From NCBI RefSeq assembly GCF_038066715.1, contig NZ_JBBUKT010000018.1, positions 26,625 through 90,624 of the forward strand: a stretch of 64,000 nt of DNA, written 5' to 3'. Position numbers and translations under genes: made by a program. Of the stretch, positions 53,053 to 62,056 are shown in pieces; positions within the stretch are counted from its first letter, which is position 1; each line of letters starts with the position of its first letter. A model generated the notes under the pieces. It was not told the origin of the DNA. It was given only the letters and a program-made list of their open reading frames with translations, and did no database searches. Origin of the DNA: Luteolibacter sp. Y139 (GTDB taxonomy: Bacteria; Verrucomicrobiota; Verrucomicrobiia; Verrucomicrobiales; Akkermansiaceae).

Positions 53053-53136
53053 TGAGAGCGCTCTTGCATAAGGCGTGCCGCGCCTCCGTGTGTGCCCAAG
53101 GGGCCAACCTTGGCAAGCGGATCGCTAACACGCGGT

Positions 53137-53874
53137 ATGCGAATCCTCGTGGTCAATGATGACGGAATCTATAGTCCCGGCCTACTAGCCCTGGCGCATG
53201 CTGCGCGCCTCCATGGAGAAGTTCGAATTGTCGCCCCTGATGTCGAGCAGTCGGCGATGGGTCACGCAATGACCTATACGCGTCCGCTCCGCTATCGCCC
53301 CGCCGGTCTACCGGGCTTCGAATCTTACAAGGTCAACGGCACGCCTGCCGATTGTGTGGCGCTCGGCTGCCACCAGGGGGACCACGTCGACCTCGTGCTT
53401 TCCGGAGTAAACCTGGGAGCCAATCTCGGCAACAGCATGTGGCATTCGGGAACCCTTGCTGCGGCGAAGCAGGCGGTGCTTCTCGGCGTGCGCGCCGCGG
53501 CGTTCAGTGTGCGGGGCGGCTACGAACCAAGCGACTTCGAGCGCCTGGCTCCGTACCTGGACCAAGTCGTAGAACTCATCCTCGACGGCGATGCCGAAGG
53601 ATTGCTCAACGTGAACTTTCCGACGTCGGAACCCCGCGGCATCAAATGGACTCGTCAATCGGTACGGCATTACGATGGCACCGTAACTCCCGCTCAAGAC
53701 CCCTATGGCCAGCGGATCTACTGGTGCTCGGTTTCTCCACTGGAGCCGGCGGAAGAAGGCACGGACCGGCATGCTGTCGACGCGGGCTACACTTCCATCA
53801 CTCCGCTGAGGCTGGATCTCACCGACGAAAAGGAACTCCACCGGCTGCAGTCGCTGAACCGCGGTCCGCGCTAA
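53137..53874 (+). CDS. surE: 5'/3'-nucleotidase SurE
   Basis: 245 residues from the ATG at 53137 (MRILVVNDDGIYSPGLLALA). The metal ligands D8, D9 and S39-region are in VNDDGIYS and PDVEQSAMGHAMTY, with N in GVNLGANLG and KVNGTPADCV as conserved loop. It dephosphorylates nucleoside monophosphates and short polyphosphates, a stationary-phase survival role. It is divergent from the diacylglycerol-kinase gene and followed by the amylase. Confidence 0.95.
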   Translation: MRILVVNDDGIYSPGLLALAHAARLHGEVRIVAPDVEQSAMGHAMTYTRPLRYRPAGLPGFESYKVNGTPADCVALGCHQGDHVDLVLSGVNLGANLGNSMWHSGTLAAAKQAVLLGVRAAAFSVRGGYEPSDFERLAPYLDQVVELILDGDAEGLLNVNFPTSEPRGIKWTRQSVRHYDGTVTPAQDPYGQRIYWCSVSPLEPAEEGTDRHAVDAGYTSITPLRLDLTDEKELHRLQSLNRGPR

Positions 53875-53908
53875 AGGTTCGGCATGCGACTTGCGAGGGA
53901 GTGGCGCT

Positions 53909-55747
53909 ATGGTTCATGACGAAGATACCGGAGAAGACGTTGAACTCGGCATCCTGGCTGGTTCCGACACCGAGTTCAGGTCGGAAACCCTTTACTTCCT
54001 TGTGCTAGATCGCTTCGCCGTTGGCAATCCGGACAAGGTCCGCGAAGAGGATGAGATGTTCGATCCAACCCATCAGGACTGGCATCGGTATTGGGGCGGT
54101 GACTTGCAGGGCGTGATCGACAAGCTGGATTATCTTCAGTCATTCGGGGTCACGGCGATTTGGACCACTCCGCTGTTCGAGCAGGTTCGGTCAATGACCG
54201 TGGGGGACACACCTCGTGCGCCCATCCACGGATACTGGACAAGCGATTTCAAACGCATCAATCCGCGTTGGATGAATGATCCCTCCGAAAAGCACCTATT
54301 CGATCGTGAGGACACCGTTTTCGACAAGCTGCTCGTTGACCTCCATGGTCGCGGAATGAAGTTCGTACTCGATATCGTCTGCAACCATAGTTCGCCGCAG
54401 ACGAGCGAGGGCAAGGGGCGCCTTTACGACGACGGAAAGCTGGTTGCGGACTTCGACAACGATGTGGACCACTGGTATCATCACTACGGTGAAACGCAGG
54501 ACTGGAACGACGAGTGGCAAGTGCAGAACTGCGAGCTCGCGGGCCTCGCCACCTTCAACGAGAATAACATTCTCTTCCGGAACTACATCAAGGATGCGAT
54601 CGCCATGTGGATCAGGAAAGGGGTGGATGCCTTGCGGGTGGACACGGTGAAGCACATGCCTCTTTGGTTCTGGCAGGAGTTCACCGCTGACATGACCGTG
54701 GCAAATCCCAACCTTTTTCGCTTCGGCGAGTGGATCCATTCTCGCCCCGACGACCCGCGCGTAACGGAATTCGCCAACAAGTCCGGAATGAGCATCCTGG
54801 ACTTCGCCTACTGCAATGCCGTCCAGCGTTGCCTCGCCCAGAATGAAGAAGCGGGCTTCCAACTGGTTCAACAGGTGCTCGATCAGGATGGAAACTACTC
54901 GGGGGCCACCGAACTTGTGACCTTCATTGAGAACCACGACCTGCCTCGTTTCCAATCCCTGGGTGCGTCCAACGAGATGATGGATCTGGCGCTGGTCTTG
55001 TTGATGACGTCGCGCGGCGTGCCTTGTCTCTACTACGGCTGCGAGCAGTACTTGCACAATGATACGAACGGCGGCGAGGATCCCTATAACCGGCCGATGC
55101 TGGAGAACTGGGAGCCTACCGAGGCAACGCGGCGAATCGGAATCCTAGCAAAGGAGAGGAAGCGCAACCAAGCTTTCCAGTGGGGATGTCACTGGCCGAA
55201 ATGGGTCGATGCCGACTCCTACGTGTATCTAAGGCAGTATCGCGACTCCTACTGTCTTGTATTTTTGAACCGCGGCGGCGACCGGACCCTCCGGGTGGAC
55301 AATGTGGAGTTCCCCGACGGAGACCATGAATGCTTAATTACTGGGCAGAACGTCCATGTTGAAAATGGGGTCGCCGAGGTGGAACTCCCATCGCTTGGGA
55401 GCATTGTCCTTTCCAAGCGTGGGAGAAGGGTCACGGCCCAGACAATCATTCGGCTCCAGGTGAATGGCGCGCCCACCCAGCCAGGCGACAGGGTCGTGGT
55501 CGTGGGTGATTGCCCGGAGCTCGGCTGCTGGGACCTCCAAAAGGCTTACGAATTGCAGTGCGTCAACTCCAACACGTGGTTTGGGGAACTGCCCCTGAAT
55601 GAGTCCGCGGGAAGGGTGATCGGTTACAAGTTCGTGGTATTCGCCGCAGACCGGCAGACTCCTCCACAGCGTGAGAACCGAGCGGTACGGCGACGGCTTG
55701 TTATTCCGGAGGGAACGGCGAAGTGGCGCGACCGGTGGGAGAGCTGA
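53909..55747 (+). CDS. GH13 alpha-amylase / CGTase-like enzyme with CBM20
   Basis: 612 residues from the ATG at 53909, chosen for the GAGGGAG seven bases upstream. The GH13 barrel holds VLDIVCNHSS, VDALRVDTVKHMP (nucleophile D245), FRFGEWIHS (acid/base E274) and FIENHDLPRF (D344). A C-terminal CBM20 starch-binding domain begins near 506 (TIIRLQVNGAPTQPGDRVVV, then ELGCWDL). No signal peptide is present, so it seems cytoplasmic, which is unusual for a CBM20 amylase and suggests action on internal glycogen. SurE precedes it. Confidence 0.95.
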   Translation: MVHDEDTGEDVELGILAGSDTEFRSETLYFLVLDRFAVGNPDKVREEDEMFDPTHQDWHRYWGGDLQGVIDKLDYLQSFGVTAIWTTPLFEQVRSMTVGDTPRAPIHGYWTSDFKRINPRWMNDPSEKHLFDREDTVFDKLLVDLHGRGMKFVLDIVCNHSSPQTSEGKGRLYDDGKLVADFDNDVDHWYHHYGETQDWNDEWQVQNCELAGLATFNENNILFRNYIKDAIAMWIRKGVDALRVDTVKHMPLWFWQEFTADMTVANPNLFRFGEWIHSRPDDPRVTEFANKSGMSILDFAYCNAVQRCLAQNEEAGFQLVQQVLDQDGNYSGATELVTFIENHDLPRFQSLGASNEMMDLALVLLMTSRGVPCLYYGCEQYLHNDTNGGEDPYNRPMLENWEPTEATRRIGILAKERKRNQAFQWGCHWPKWVDADSYVYLRQYRDSYCLVFLNRGGDRTLRVDNVEFPDGDHECLITGQNVHVENGVAEVELPSLGSIVLSKRGRRVTAQTIIRLQVNGAPTQPGDRVVVVGDCPELGCWDLQKAYELQCVNSNTWFGELPLNESAGRVIGYKFVVFAADRQTPPQRENRAVRRRLVIPEGTAKWRDRWES

Positions 55748-55756
55748 TGGAAAGGG

Positions 55757-56635
55757 TCAGCCCGCCCGGGATAAGGCAGTACTCTCGATGGTCACCTCTA
55801 AGCTCATCAAGTGCTCTTCTCCGGGCGAGAGGAACACTTGCACCTCTTGTGGAAGCACAGGCTCCACCGCCACGAAATGATCGTAATCTCCTGGCGCGAT
55901 GTCGCGGGCCTTCGCGGCCTCTTCCGGCCCAGGATTCCACACGACCGTGCCCCTGTGTCCCGCCCCCTCGACGGTGATCCGCCTGCCGAGGGTCTGGTCG
56001 CAAAGCGTAACGGGCCCTGTGGTTTGATAGATTCGGTCCACCTCCCCCTCAATCCGGAGCCGACCGGCATCACCCGCCTTGAAGCGCCCGCTCGTCTTGT
56101 CGAAGTAGCCTGCATCAGTCACGCCGCTAACGACGAGTCCCTCCAACCCTCCCACGACGAAATAGGGATGGAACGCGCCCCCCGCCGAGAAGGCGCTGTC
56201 CCCGGTATTTTTCATCCGGAGCCTCATGGCAAGCCGTGCTCCCATGCAAATCTCCAAATCGAGCCGGAAGCGATGAGGCCACAGGTCTCGCGTGTCGGCA
56301 TCGTCCTCAAGCCAGAATCCCATGCGGACCTCATCGTCGTTCGTCTCCATGTAGCCATGGGTCCAGACCATCAACTGCGCGAATCCATGGAGCGGAAGAG
56401 AGGAACAGTCCGGGTGATCCGCAAACCACGGCCAGCAGATCGGAATGCCACCCCTCACCGCAGTATCTTCCACTGGAACGGAGCGGCGGCTGCAATATAG
56501 GACCGGATCAAATCCCGTCGGCGTCCACTCCAGCAACTGGGCGCCGCGGTGAGCCACCCGCGCCCGGGAACGGATGTGGCGGATCTCATGAACCGGAAAT
56601 CCGGGAACTGATTCTGCTCTGAAAATTTCCGTCAT
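55757..56635 (-). CDS. D-hexose-6-phosphate mutarotase (aldose-1-epimerase family)
   Basis: 292 residues of the YeaD type: RGGIPICWPWFADHP, GFAQLMVWT, then AGGAFHPYFVV with the catalytic His and DYDHFVAVEPVLPQEVQVFL with the catalytic Glu. It interconverts the anomers of glucose-6-phosphate or related sugars and ties in with glycogen turnover. It converges on the amylase, with 9 bp between the stops. Confidence 0.93.
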   Translation of the reverse strand: MTEIFRAESVPGFPVHEIRHIRSRARVAHRGAQLLEWTPTGFDPVLYCSRRSVPVEDTAVRGGIPICWPWFADHPDCSSLPLHGFAQLMVWTHGYMETNDDEVRMGFWLEDDADTRDLWPHRFRLDLEICMGARLAMRLRMKNTGDSAFSAGGAFHPYFVVGGLEGLVVSGVTDAGYFDKTSGRFKAGDAGRLRIEGEVDRIYQTTGPVTLCDQTLGRRITVEGAGHRGTVVWNPGPEEAAKARDIAPGDYDHFVAVEPVLPQEVQVFLSPGEEHLMSLEVTIESTALSRAG

Positions 56636-56739
56636 TGCAGAGGGTCACTCGTAGCCGGCCAAAATCAACCGACGTTGGCGTGCCGCGATAAACGGGCTTG
56701 GGAAGACTCAATCCGCGTTGCAAACACGCACAGCTGGCG

Positions 56740-57414
56740 ATGAATTTCAGCCCGAAGACGATGATTAGCGTTGTGAATATCTGCCCCTGCCTCATGCATT
56801 TTCTCAGGGAAAGTCGGAGCGATTCCGATCAGAGATTCTTCACCGAACTCTATCGGTCGCTTGCTACCCGCGTACTAAAAAGCGCGCCAAGGGCAGAGAG
56901 TTTGGATGGCAAGGGCGAGTCCTTGTTTCACAAGGAAGTCCGGGAGGCAATTTTGGACAACTTCGTAAAGCTCCTAATGAGCGATCGAGAAGGCTATTCG
57001 GAGTACTTGGACTTTTACGAGATACGCTTCGACAGCGCAGTTGCCTGTATGCGAGATTCAGCCCAACGACAAATTCGCCGTGCCCATAAGCGTCTTGTGC
57101 CGATCGGGGATCCCGACTCTGGCGAACTTTCTTCAGCAGTTGAAGCCTCGGCAGGAACCTTCGATCCCTTCTCAAATCCAGAATACTGCAGAAATGAATA
57201 CCGGTTGAGGCTGGATGCGGCGATTAACCAGTTGCCACCTCTGCAAAGAAGCATCATGGAAGTGATCAGAAACGGATTCCCTATCGAGTCGAAAGACCCC
57301 GGCGCGGCGTCAATTTCAAAGACGCTTCAGAAAGCTGAGAAAACCATCCGCAACCAACGGAACAAGGCCATTGAAAGCCTTCGTGAAGCGCTCAAAATAT
57401 CTAGCCAGCCATGA
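56740..57414 (+). CDS. Sigma-70-like transcription factor of an ImmA-associated module
   Basis: 224 residues from one of several possible ATGs (56740, 56761 or later). The N-terminal half (FFTELYRSLATRVLKSA, then YLDFYEIRFDSAVACMRDSA) is helical. The C-terminal 60 residues form a region-4-like HTH: INQLPPLQRSIMEVIRNG, then ISKTLQKAEKTIRNQRNKAI. It overlaps the next gene by ATGA. A DNA-binding role with the ImmA peptidase gene downstream is likely by context; the N-terminal part is not a canonical sigma region 2. Confidence 0.7.
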   Translation: MNFSPKTMISVVNICPCLMHFLRESRSDSDQRFFTELYRSLATRVLKSAPRAESLDGKGESLFHKEVREAILDNFVKLLMSDREGYSEYLDFYEIRFDSAVACMRDSAQRQIRRAHKRLVPIGDPDSGELSSAVEASAGTFDPFSNPEYCRNEYRLRLDAAINQLPPLQRSIMEVIRNGFPIESKDPGAASISKTLQKAEKTIRNQRNKAIESLREALKISSQP

Positions 57415-57982
57415 CAAAACATCCGTCAGACCCAGCCCTAGAGGATGGATTGGAATCCTTCGCCATGGAGCTTGATCATGGCGGGGCGACCTTGGAGGGC
57501 TATCTCCGCGAGTTTCCTCAGCATCAGTGGAACTTCTGGATCTCTCTCGTGAGCTTACCCGACCGGTTTCTACGGCTGTCGATATTATGTCCGCGGATGA
57601 CGAGAATCTTATTGATGAGGCGTTAGCGCGACATCTTCATTCTTCGTTGACTCGAAATCCTTTCTCCAATCTCACCGTCGGTCGGCTGCGAGAGATGGCG
57701 AGGGAACTCGAAGTGCCCCGACAAATACTTTCCGCTTTCCGCGACCGCGCCGGACTCGGAGCTACGGTCCCCCCAGGTTTTCTTCGACGATTCGCTACTG
57801 TGCTCGGAATCGCATTTGACCAACTTACTGCTTTCGTTAATTCGAGACCCGAGGGAATCACGGCCCGCAGCTATAAGTCCGATGAAAAGCCAGCGGAGCT
57901 GCAACCTGTGACCTTCGAGAGACTGCTTATCGACGCCGGCGTTTCGGTTGAAACCAGGTCGAAGCTTTTGAAGGACGAATGA
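57411..57982 (+). pseudogene. Middle gene of the sigma/ImmA module, with one frameshift
   Basis: The first frame (MTKHPSDPALEDGLESFAME, then GGATLEGYLREFPQHQ) and the second frame (VELLDLSRELTRP onwards, to LLKDE) together give one smooth protein of about 190 residues. They are separated by a single missing G in CAGTGGAAC near 57520 (GGTGGAAC expected). It begins ATGA inside the sigma-like gene and ends ATGA over the ImmA gene. Either it is inactivated or the sequence has an error; programmed -1 shifting is possible but no slippery site is visible. Confidence 0.7.
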
Positions 57983-58371
57983 ACGGGACTGAACTGGCCC
58001 GTCAGCTTGCTCCTATCCTTCACGAGCAAGCAGTGCAAAGGGGCCACGATCCTTGGCATCCCTATGCATTCGCGGTGGCAGAAGCCAATGGCAACGACAT
58101 TGATGTCGAATCGGTGGACCCATCTGCCCACCTGTTGAACGGGGGACGTGCCGTATTTCTTCCTTCAGACCGTCTTATCCTGCATCAGAATTCAGAGGAT
58201 CTATTTACCCCAGCATTCCTAGTAGCCCACGAAATTGGGCACGCCTTATTGGGTGACGGCAATGGAGAGGTGGACGTAATTGATCCAGCTCGTGCTGTCG
58301 AACCTTCAGCCGTCGGCAGCGAGAGGGTTGTCGAGAAATCCGTCAGGCGCGCTTCCTTGCCGACCAGATGA
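57979..58371 (+). CDS. ImmA/IrrE-family metallopeptidase, 3'-truncated
   Basis: 130 residues. The zinc motif HEIGHALLGD (HExxH, about 78-82) is complete, and the third ligand region and the following VIDPARAVEPSAVGSERVV are typical of the COG2856 branch. Homologues usually continue with an RRQRREVQMDLFAREFLLPR-like segment; here the sequence departs after VGSERVV and stops, and minus-strand remnants begin at that point. The protease may have lost its substrate-recognition part. Confidence 0.75.
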   Translation: MNGTELARQLAPILHEQAVQRGHDPWHPYAFAVAEANGNDIDVESVDPSAHLLNGGRAVFLPSDRLILHQNSEDLFTPAFLVAHEIGHALLGDGNGEVDVIDPARAVEPSAVGSERVVEKSVRRASLPTR

Positions 58372-58530
58372 AAGTTTTCCCGCCAGTAGTTCTCCTTGAA
58401 CGTGGGATCAATAGCCTCAGCAGCGGTTTTCTTTTCCAGCTAGGCCACCCGCAATCGCGCCGAGTGTTTTTCGCCGTGGGGGCGACTGCGTTCAGCGTCT
58501 TGCCAAATCCGTTTATGACTCTGCGTTTGC
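58330..58530 (-). pseudogene. Remnant of a glycine-rich envelope protein gene
   Basis: Two blocks in different frames, TLGAIAGGLAGK and AAEAIDPTFKENYWRENF, match the ending of a common small protein family (glycine-zipper type, ...AEAIDPTxEDAYWRENY...). One base separates the frames, the 5' part is missing, and the remnant abuts the truncated ImmA gene. No function is expected. Confidence 0.55.
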
Positions 58531-58558
58531 AACTCGCACCACCGCCAATCAAAAAGCA

Positions 58559-58786
58559 TCACTCATCGGCAATGCCAAGCCTCAGCTTAACCTCGTCCGA
58601 TAGTCTATCCATCGACTCAGACGGCGCAATCGCAGAGGCAGTCTCATCTAGGATCTCGTTCACCTGCGCTGCGGTAGCTCCCGGATAGTCGCTCACGAAT
58701 TGCTCGATGAAGTAGCGACGCTCATGCTCTTCGCTGAGCGCAACTGTGCGGCGATCCTGCGGGGTATTTCCTTTTTCGTCACTCAT
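58559..58786 (-). CDS. DUF3606-like small protein
   Basis: 75 residues from the ATG at 58786: MSDEKGNTPQDRRTVALSEE, then ERRYFIEQF and a helical acidic tail with DETASAIAPSESMDRLSDEV. The start and the DR-x-x-x-A-L spacing follow DUF3606, as in the gene at 27088, but the tail is longer. Lies back to back with ligD. Confidence 0.65.
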   Translation of the reverse strand: MSDEKGNTPQDRRTVALSEEHERRYFIEQFVSDYPGATAAQVNEILDETASAIAPSESMDRLSDEVKLRLGIADE

Positions 58787-58872
58787 GATTTGAGATGGTT
58801 TGGAGAGGCCCTCGCAGGCGACATGCCGGTCCATTCGAGCCATGGTGGAACACCTCCTGCGAGCATCTAGGC

Positions 58873-61209
58873 ATGTCCCGACCCGCCGGAAGCAAGCGCA
58901 CGCCCGCTCTAACGAAGTATCGCGATAAGCGAAGCTTCACCGCCACACCTGAGCCGAGCGGCAAGAAGGGAAGCAAGGCTGGCTATTCGTTCGTCATTCA
59001 AGAGCATCGCGCCCGTAGTCATCATTTCGATTTCCGGCTTGAGATGGATGGGGTGCTCGTAAGCTGGGCTGTCCCAAAAGGTATCCCGGAAGATCCAGAA
59101 ACAAAGGGTCTCGCCGTTCACGTAGAGGATCACCCCCTTGAATACGGCAGGTTCGAGGGTGAGATCCCCAAAGGCAACTATGGAGCCGGCACGGTGAAGA
59201 TCTGGGACAATGGGACTTGGGAGCCGAAGGGGCGTACATGGCGGGGCGACTACGAGAAAGGCAAGCTGAAGTTCTATCTCCACGGCACGCGCCTCCACGG
59301 CGAATACCTCATCGTCCGCACCGAGGAGCCTAACTGGGTCTTGCGCAAGCTCTCCGATGCCGCTCCCACCAAGGGCGCATCCAAGCTCGCCAAGGAAACG
59401 CCTCACTTCATTCCGTTCCAGTTGGCGAAGGTGGTCCCCGCGGTTCCGGCGGGCCCTGACTGGATTCACGAAATCAAACTGGACGGCTACCGCATTCAGG
59501 TGATCAAGGCCGGCGGGAAGGTCACGATCTATACTCGCAATGGCCACGACTGGACCAACAAGTTCGCGGCACTTGCGAAGCAGGTCGGCAAGCTATCTCC
59601 GAAAGACTTCATCCTTGATGGTGAAGCGGTGGTTTTTGATGCGAAGGGGAAGACCAGTTTCGGTCTCCTGCAGGCGGCGGTCGGAGTCCGCTCCCGAAAA
59701 CAGGCAGGGATCGAGGTCGGTTTTGTCGCTTTCGACCTCCTGCACTTCGATGGCTTTAATCTCCGGCCCCTGCCTTTGGCAGAGCGGCTGAAGTGGCTGG
59801 ATAAGCTCCCTCTTTCTGACACCGGGACCATTCGACGCTCGAAGTATTGGAGCGAGGATGCGGGGGCTGACCTGTTCCGGGAGGCCTGTCGGCTGGAACT
59901 GGAGGGCATCATCTCGAAGAAGCTGAGCCAGCCATACGGTCCTGACCTTCGCGAATGGACCAAGAGCAAGTGTCGCCCGCGGCAGGAGTTCGTGGTCTGC
60001 GGATATCTGCCGCCGAAGAGCTCGCTACCTGCATTCGCATCGTTGCTGCTGGGAACCGTTGAGAACAGCAAGCTGGTGCCCCGCGGAAAGGTCGGCACCG
60101 GCTTTACCGAGGACAGGCGTCGCGAGGTCCTGGCACAACTGGAACCCCTCCGCACCAATGAGCCCGCATTCAAGGTGGACGAGCGGGGCGTCGTCTGGGT
60201 GCAGCCGCGGCTTGTCGCTGAGGTGGAGTATGCCGAGATCACCCGGGACGGCTCGGTGCGCCAGGCCAGTTTCATCGCCTTGCGCGAGGATAAGGGTGCG
60301 CGGGACGTTCACCTCGAAGGAATCCAGCGCGCCCGCGCTGATGCTAAAGGAGTCAAAGTCCACGCCATCACCATCAGCCATCCGGAGCGAGTCGTTTACC
60401 CGGCGGATGGGATCACGAAATTCCAGGTCGCGGAATACTTCGAGCGGGTGGGCGATCTCATGATGCCCTTTTTAAAGGATCGGCCACTAGCCCTGCTCCG
60501 CGCTCCCAGTGGCGTGGGTGGCGAACTGTTTTTCCAGAAGTCATTCAACAAAGGACAGCCAACCAACGTCTTCGGCAAGACCCTCGCCGACGGAACAGAA
60601 ACAATCTTCGTGAAAGATGTCCGGGGGCTCGTGTCACTCGCGCAGTTCGGAGTCATCGAATTGCATCCATGGGGCGCGAAATATCCTCAAGCTGACAAGC
60701 CCGACGTTCTCATTTGGGATCTCGACCCGGATGCCGAGGTTAGCTGGGACGAGGTGAAGGGCGCCGCGTTCCTGCTCCGCGACTTTCTCCGCACGCGCGG
60801 CTTGGAAGCTCTGGTGAAGACCTCCGGAGGCAAAGGCTTGCACATCCAACTTCCACTGAAGCCCATGTATGGATGGGACGTGTTGAAAGAGTTCACGAAG
60901 CAAGTCTCAGCAGCAGTGGCTGCCTTCAATCCGCCGAAGTTCACGACCGTAATTTCCAAGAGTCGCCGGAAAGGTAAGATCTTCATCGACTACCTCAGGA
61001 ATGGCCGTGGCGCTACGTGCATTGCACCGTGGGGGCTTCGAGCGCGTCCGAGAGCACCGATCTCAATGCCCGTTGACTGGGATGATCTCGCAACCGTCAC
61101 ACCGGCTGGCTTTACCATCGAGGAACCGCCGCAAATGCCGCAAGAGTGGAAGGATTTCACGGCGCAGCGGATCACGAAAGCACATCTCAAAGAGTTGGGA
61201 CTGGCATGA
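58873..61209 (+). CDS. ligD: Multifunctional ATP-dependent DNA ligase LigD
   Basis: 778 residues from MSRPAGSKRTPALTKYRD. The domain order is 3'-phosphoesterase (about 1-160, HHFDFRLEMDGVLVSWAVP), ATP ligase (about 175-480, adenylation Lys K202 in EIKLDGYR, then the FILDGEAVVFD and RRSKYWSE motifs) and archaeo-eukaryotic-type primase/polymerase (about 500-778, metal site DLDPD at 616-620, HLHIQLPLKP-like HxH region). It seals double-strand breaks with Ku in non-homologous end joining; no ku gene is seen here. The ATGA overlap with xth is notable. Confidence 0.97.
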   Translation: MSRPAGSKRTPALTKYRDKRSFTATPEPSGKKGSKAGYSFVIQEHRARSHHFDFRLEMDGVLVSWAVPKGIPEDPETKGLAVHVEDHPLEYGRFEGEIPKGNYGAGTVKIWDNGTWEPKGRTWRGDYEKGKLKFYLHGTRLHGEYLIVRTEEPNWVLRKLSDAAPTKGASKLAKETPHFIPFQLAKVVPAVPAGPDWIHEIKLDGYRIQVIKAGGKVTIYTRNGHDWTNKFAALAKQVGKLSPKDFILDGEAVVFDAKGKTSFGLLQAAVGVRSRKQAGIEVGFVAFDLLHFDGFNLRPLPLAERLKWLDKLPLSDTGTIRRSKYWSEDAGADLFREACRLELEGIISKKLSQPYGPDLREWTKSKCRPRQEFVVCGYLPPKSSLPAFASLLLGTVENSKLVPRGKVGTGFTEDRRREVLAQLEPLRTNEPAFKVDERGVVWVQPRLVAEVEYAEITRDGSVRQASFIALREDKGARDVHLEGIQRARADAKGVKVHAITISHPERVVYPADGITKFQVAEYFERVGDLMMPFLKDRPLALLRAPSGVGGELFFQKSFNKGQPTNVFGKTLADGTETIFVKDVRGLVSLAQFGVIELHPWGAKYPQADKPDVLIWDLDPDAEVSWDEVKGAAFLLRDFLRTRGLEALVKTSGGKGLHIQLPLKPMYGWDVLKEFTKQVSAAVAAFNPPKFTTVISKSRRKGKIFIDYLRNGRGATCIAPWGLRARPRAPISMPVDWDDLATVTPAGFTIEEPPQMPQEWKDFTAQRITKAHLKELGLA

Positions 61210-62039
61210 AGATAGCCACCTACAATGTCAACGGAGTGAACGGCCGTCTGCCCGTGCTGCTACGATGGCTCGCGAAAAGCCGCCCGGATGTCGTGTGCTT
61301 GCAAGAGCTGAAAGCCCCCCAAGATCGGTTTCCCATTGGAGCTATTAACGACGCGGGCTACGGGGTCATCTGGCATGGTCAGAAAAGCTGGAATGGGGTG
61401 GCCATTCTCACCAAGGGAAGCACACCGGTAGAGACAAACCGGGGACTGCCTGGTGATCCGGAAGACCTGCACAGCAGGTATATTGAGGCCGCCATCGATG
61501 GAATCACCCTCGGCTGCCTCTATCTGCCCAACGGCAACCCTGCACCCGGCCCCAAGTTCGATTACAAGCTCCGGTGGTTTGACCGTCTTCACAAGCACGC
61601 ACGGAAATTGATGAAGGCGGATACTCCCGTCATTCTGGCCGGCGATTTCAACGTCATTCCCACCGAGATGGATGTCTACAAACCTGCGTCGTGGGTCGAT
61701 GACGCCCTCTTCCGCCCAGAGACCCGGGCCGCATTTGAGAAACTCGTCAAACAAGGATGGACCGATGCTCTGCGTACGCTTTTTCCTAACGACAGGATCT
61801 ACACTTTCTGGGACTACTTCCGGAATTCCTTCGCTCGCAATGCCGGACTCCGCATTGATCATTTCCTCCTAAGCCCCCATTTGGTCGCGGGGCTCGCAGA
61901 CGGCGGTGTGGATAGGGAAGTCCGGGGATGGGAGAGAACCAGCGACCACGCTCCCATCTGGATAGAGGTGGGTTTGCCATCTCTTGGCAAGCCTCCGAAG
62001 GCATCAAAAAAGCGTGCGCGTGACCTCCGACACGATTAG
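61206..62039 (+). CDS. xth: Exodeoxyribonuclease III / AP endonuclease
   Basis: 277 residues. Conserved metal and phosphate sites are present: TYNVNGVNGR (N-terminal Asn), CLQELKAP (E34), AGDFNVIP and SDHAPIWIE (C-terminal Asp-His). It cleaves abasic sites and removes 3' blocks. Its ATG overlaps the ligD stop (ATGA), so both repair enzymes are made from one message. Confidence 0.97.
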   Translation: MKIATYNVNGVNGRLPVLLRWLAKSRPDVVCLQELKAPQDRFPIGAINDAGYGVIWHGQKSWNGVAILTKGSTPVETNRGLPGDPEDLHSRYIEAAIDGITLGCLYLPNGNPAPGPKFDYKLRWFDRLHKHARKLMKADTPVILAGDFNVIPTEMDVYKPASWVDDALFRPETRAAFEKLVKQGWTDALRTLFPNDRIYTFWDYFRNSFARNAGLRIDHFLLSPHLVAGLADGGVDREVRGWERTSDHAPIWIEVGLPSLGKPPKASKKRARDLRHD

Positions 62040-62056
62040 CCACGGCGTCGAAAGCA

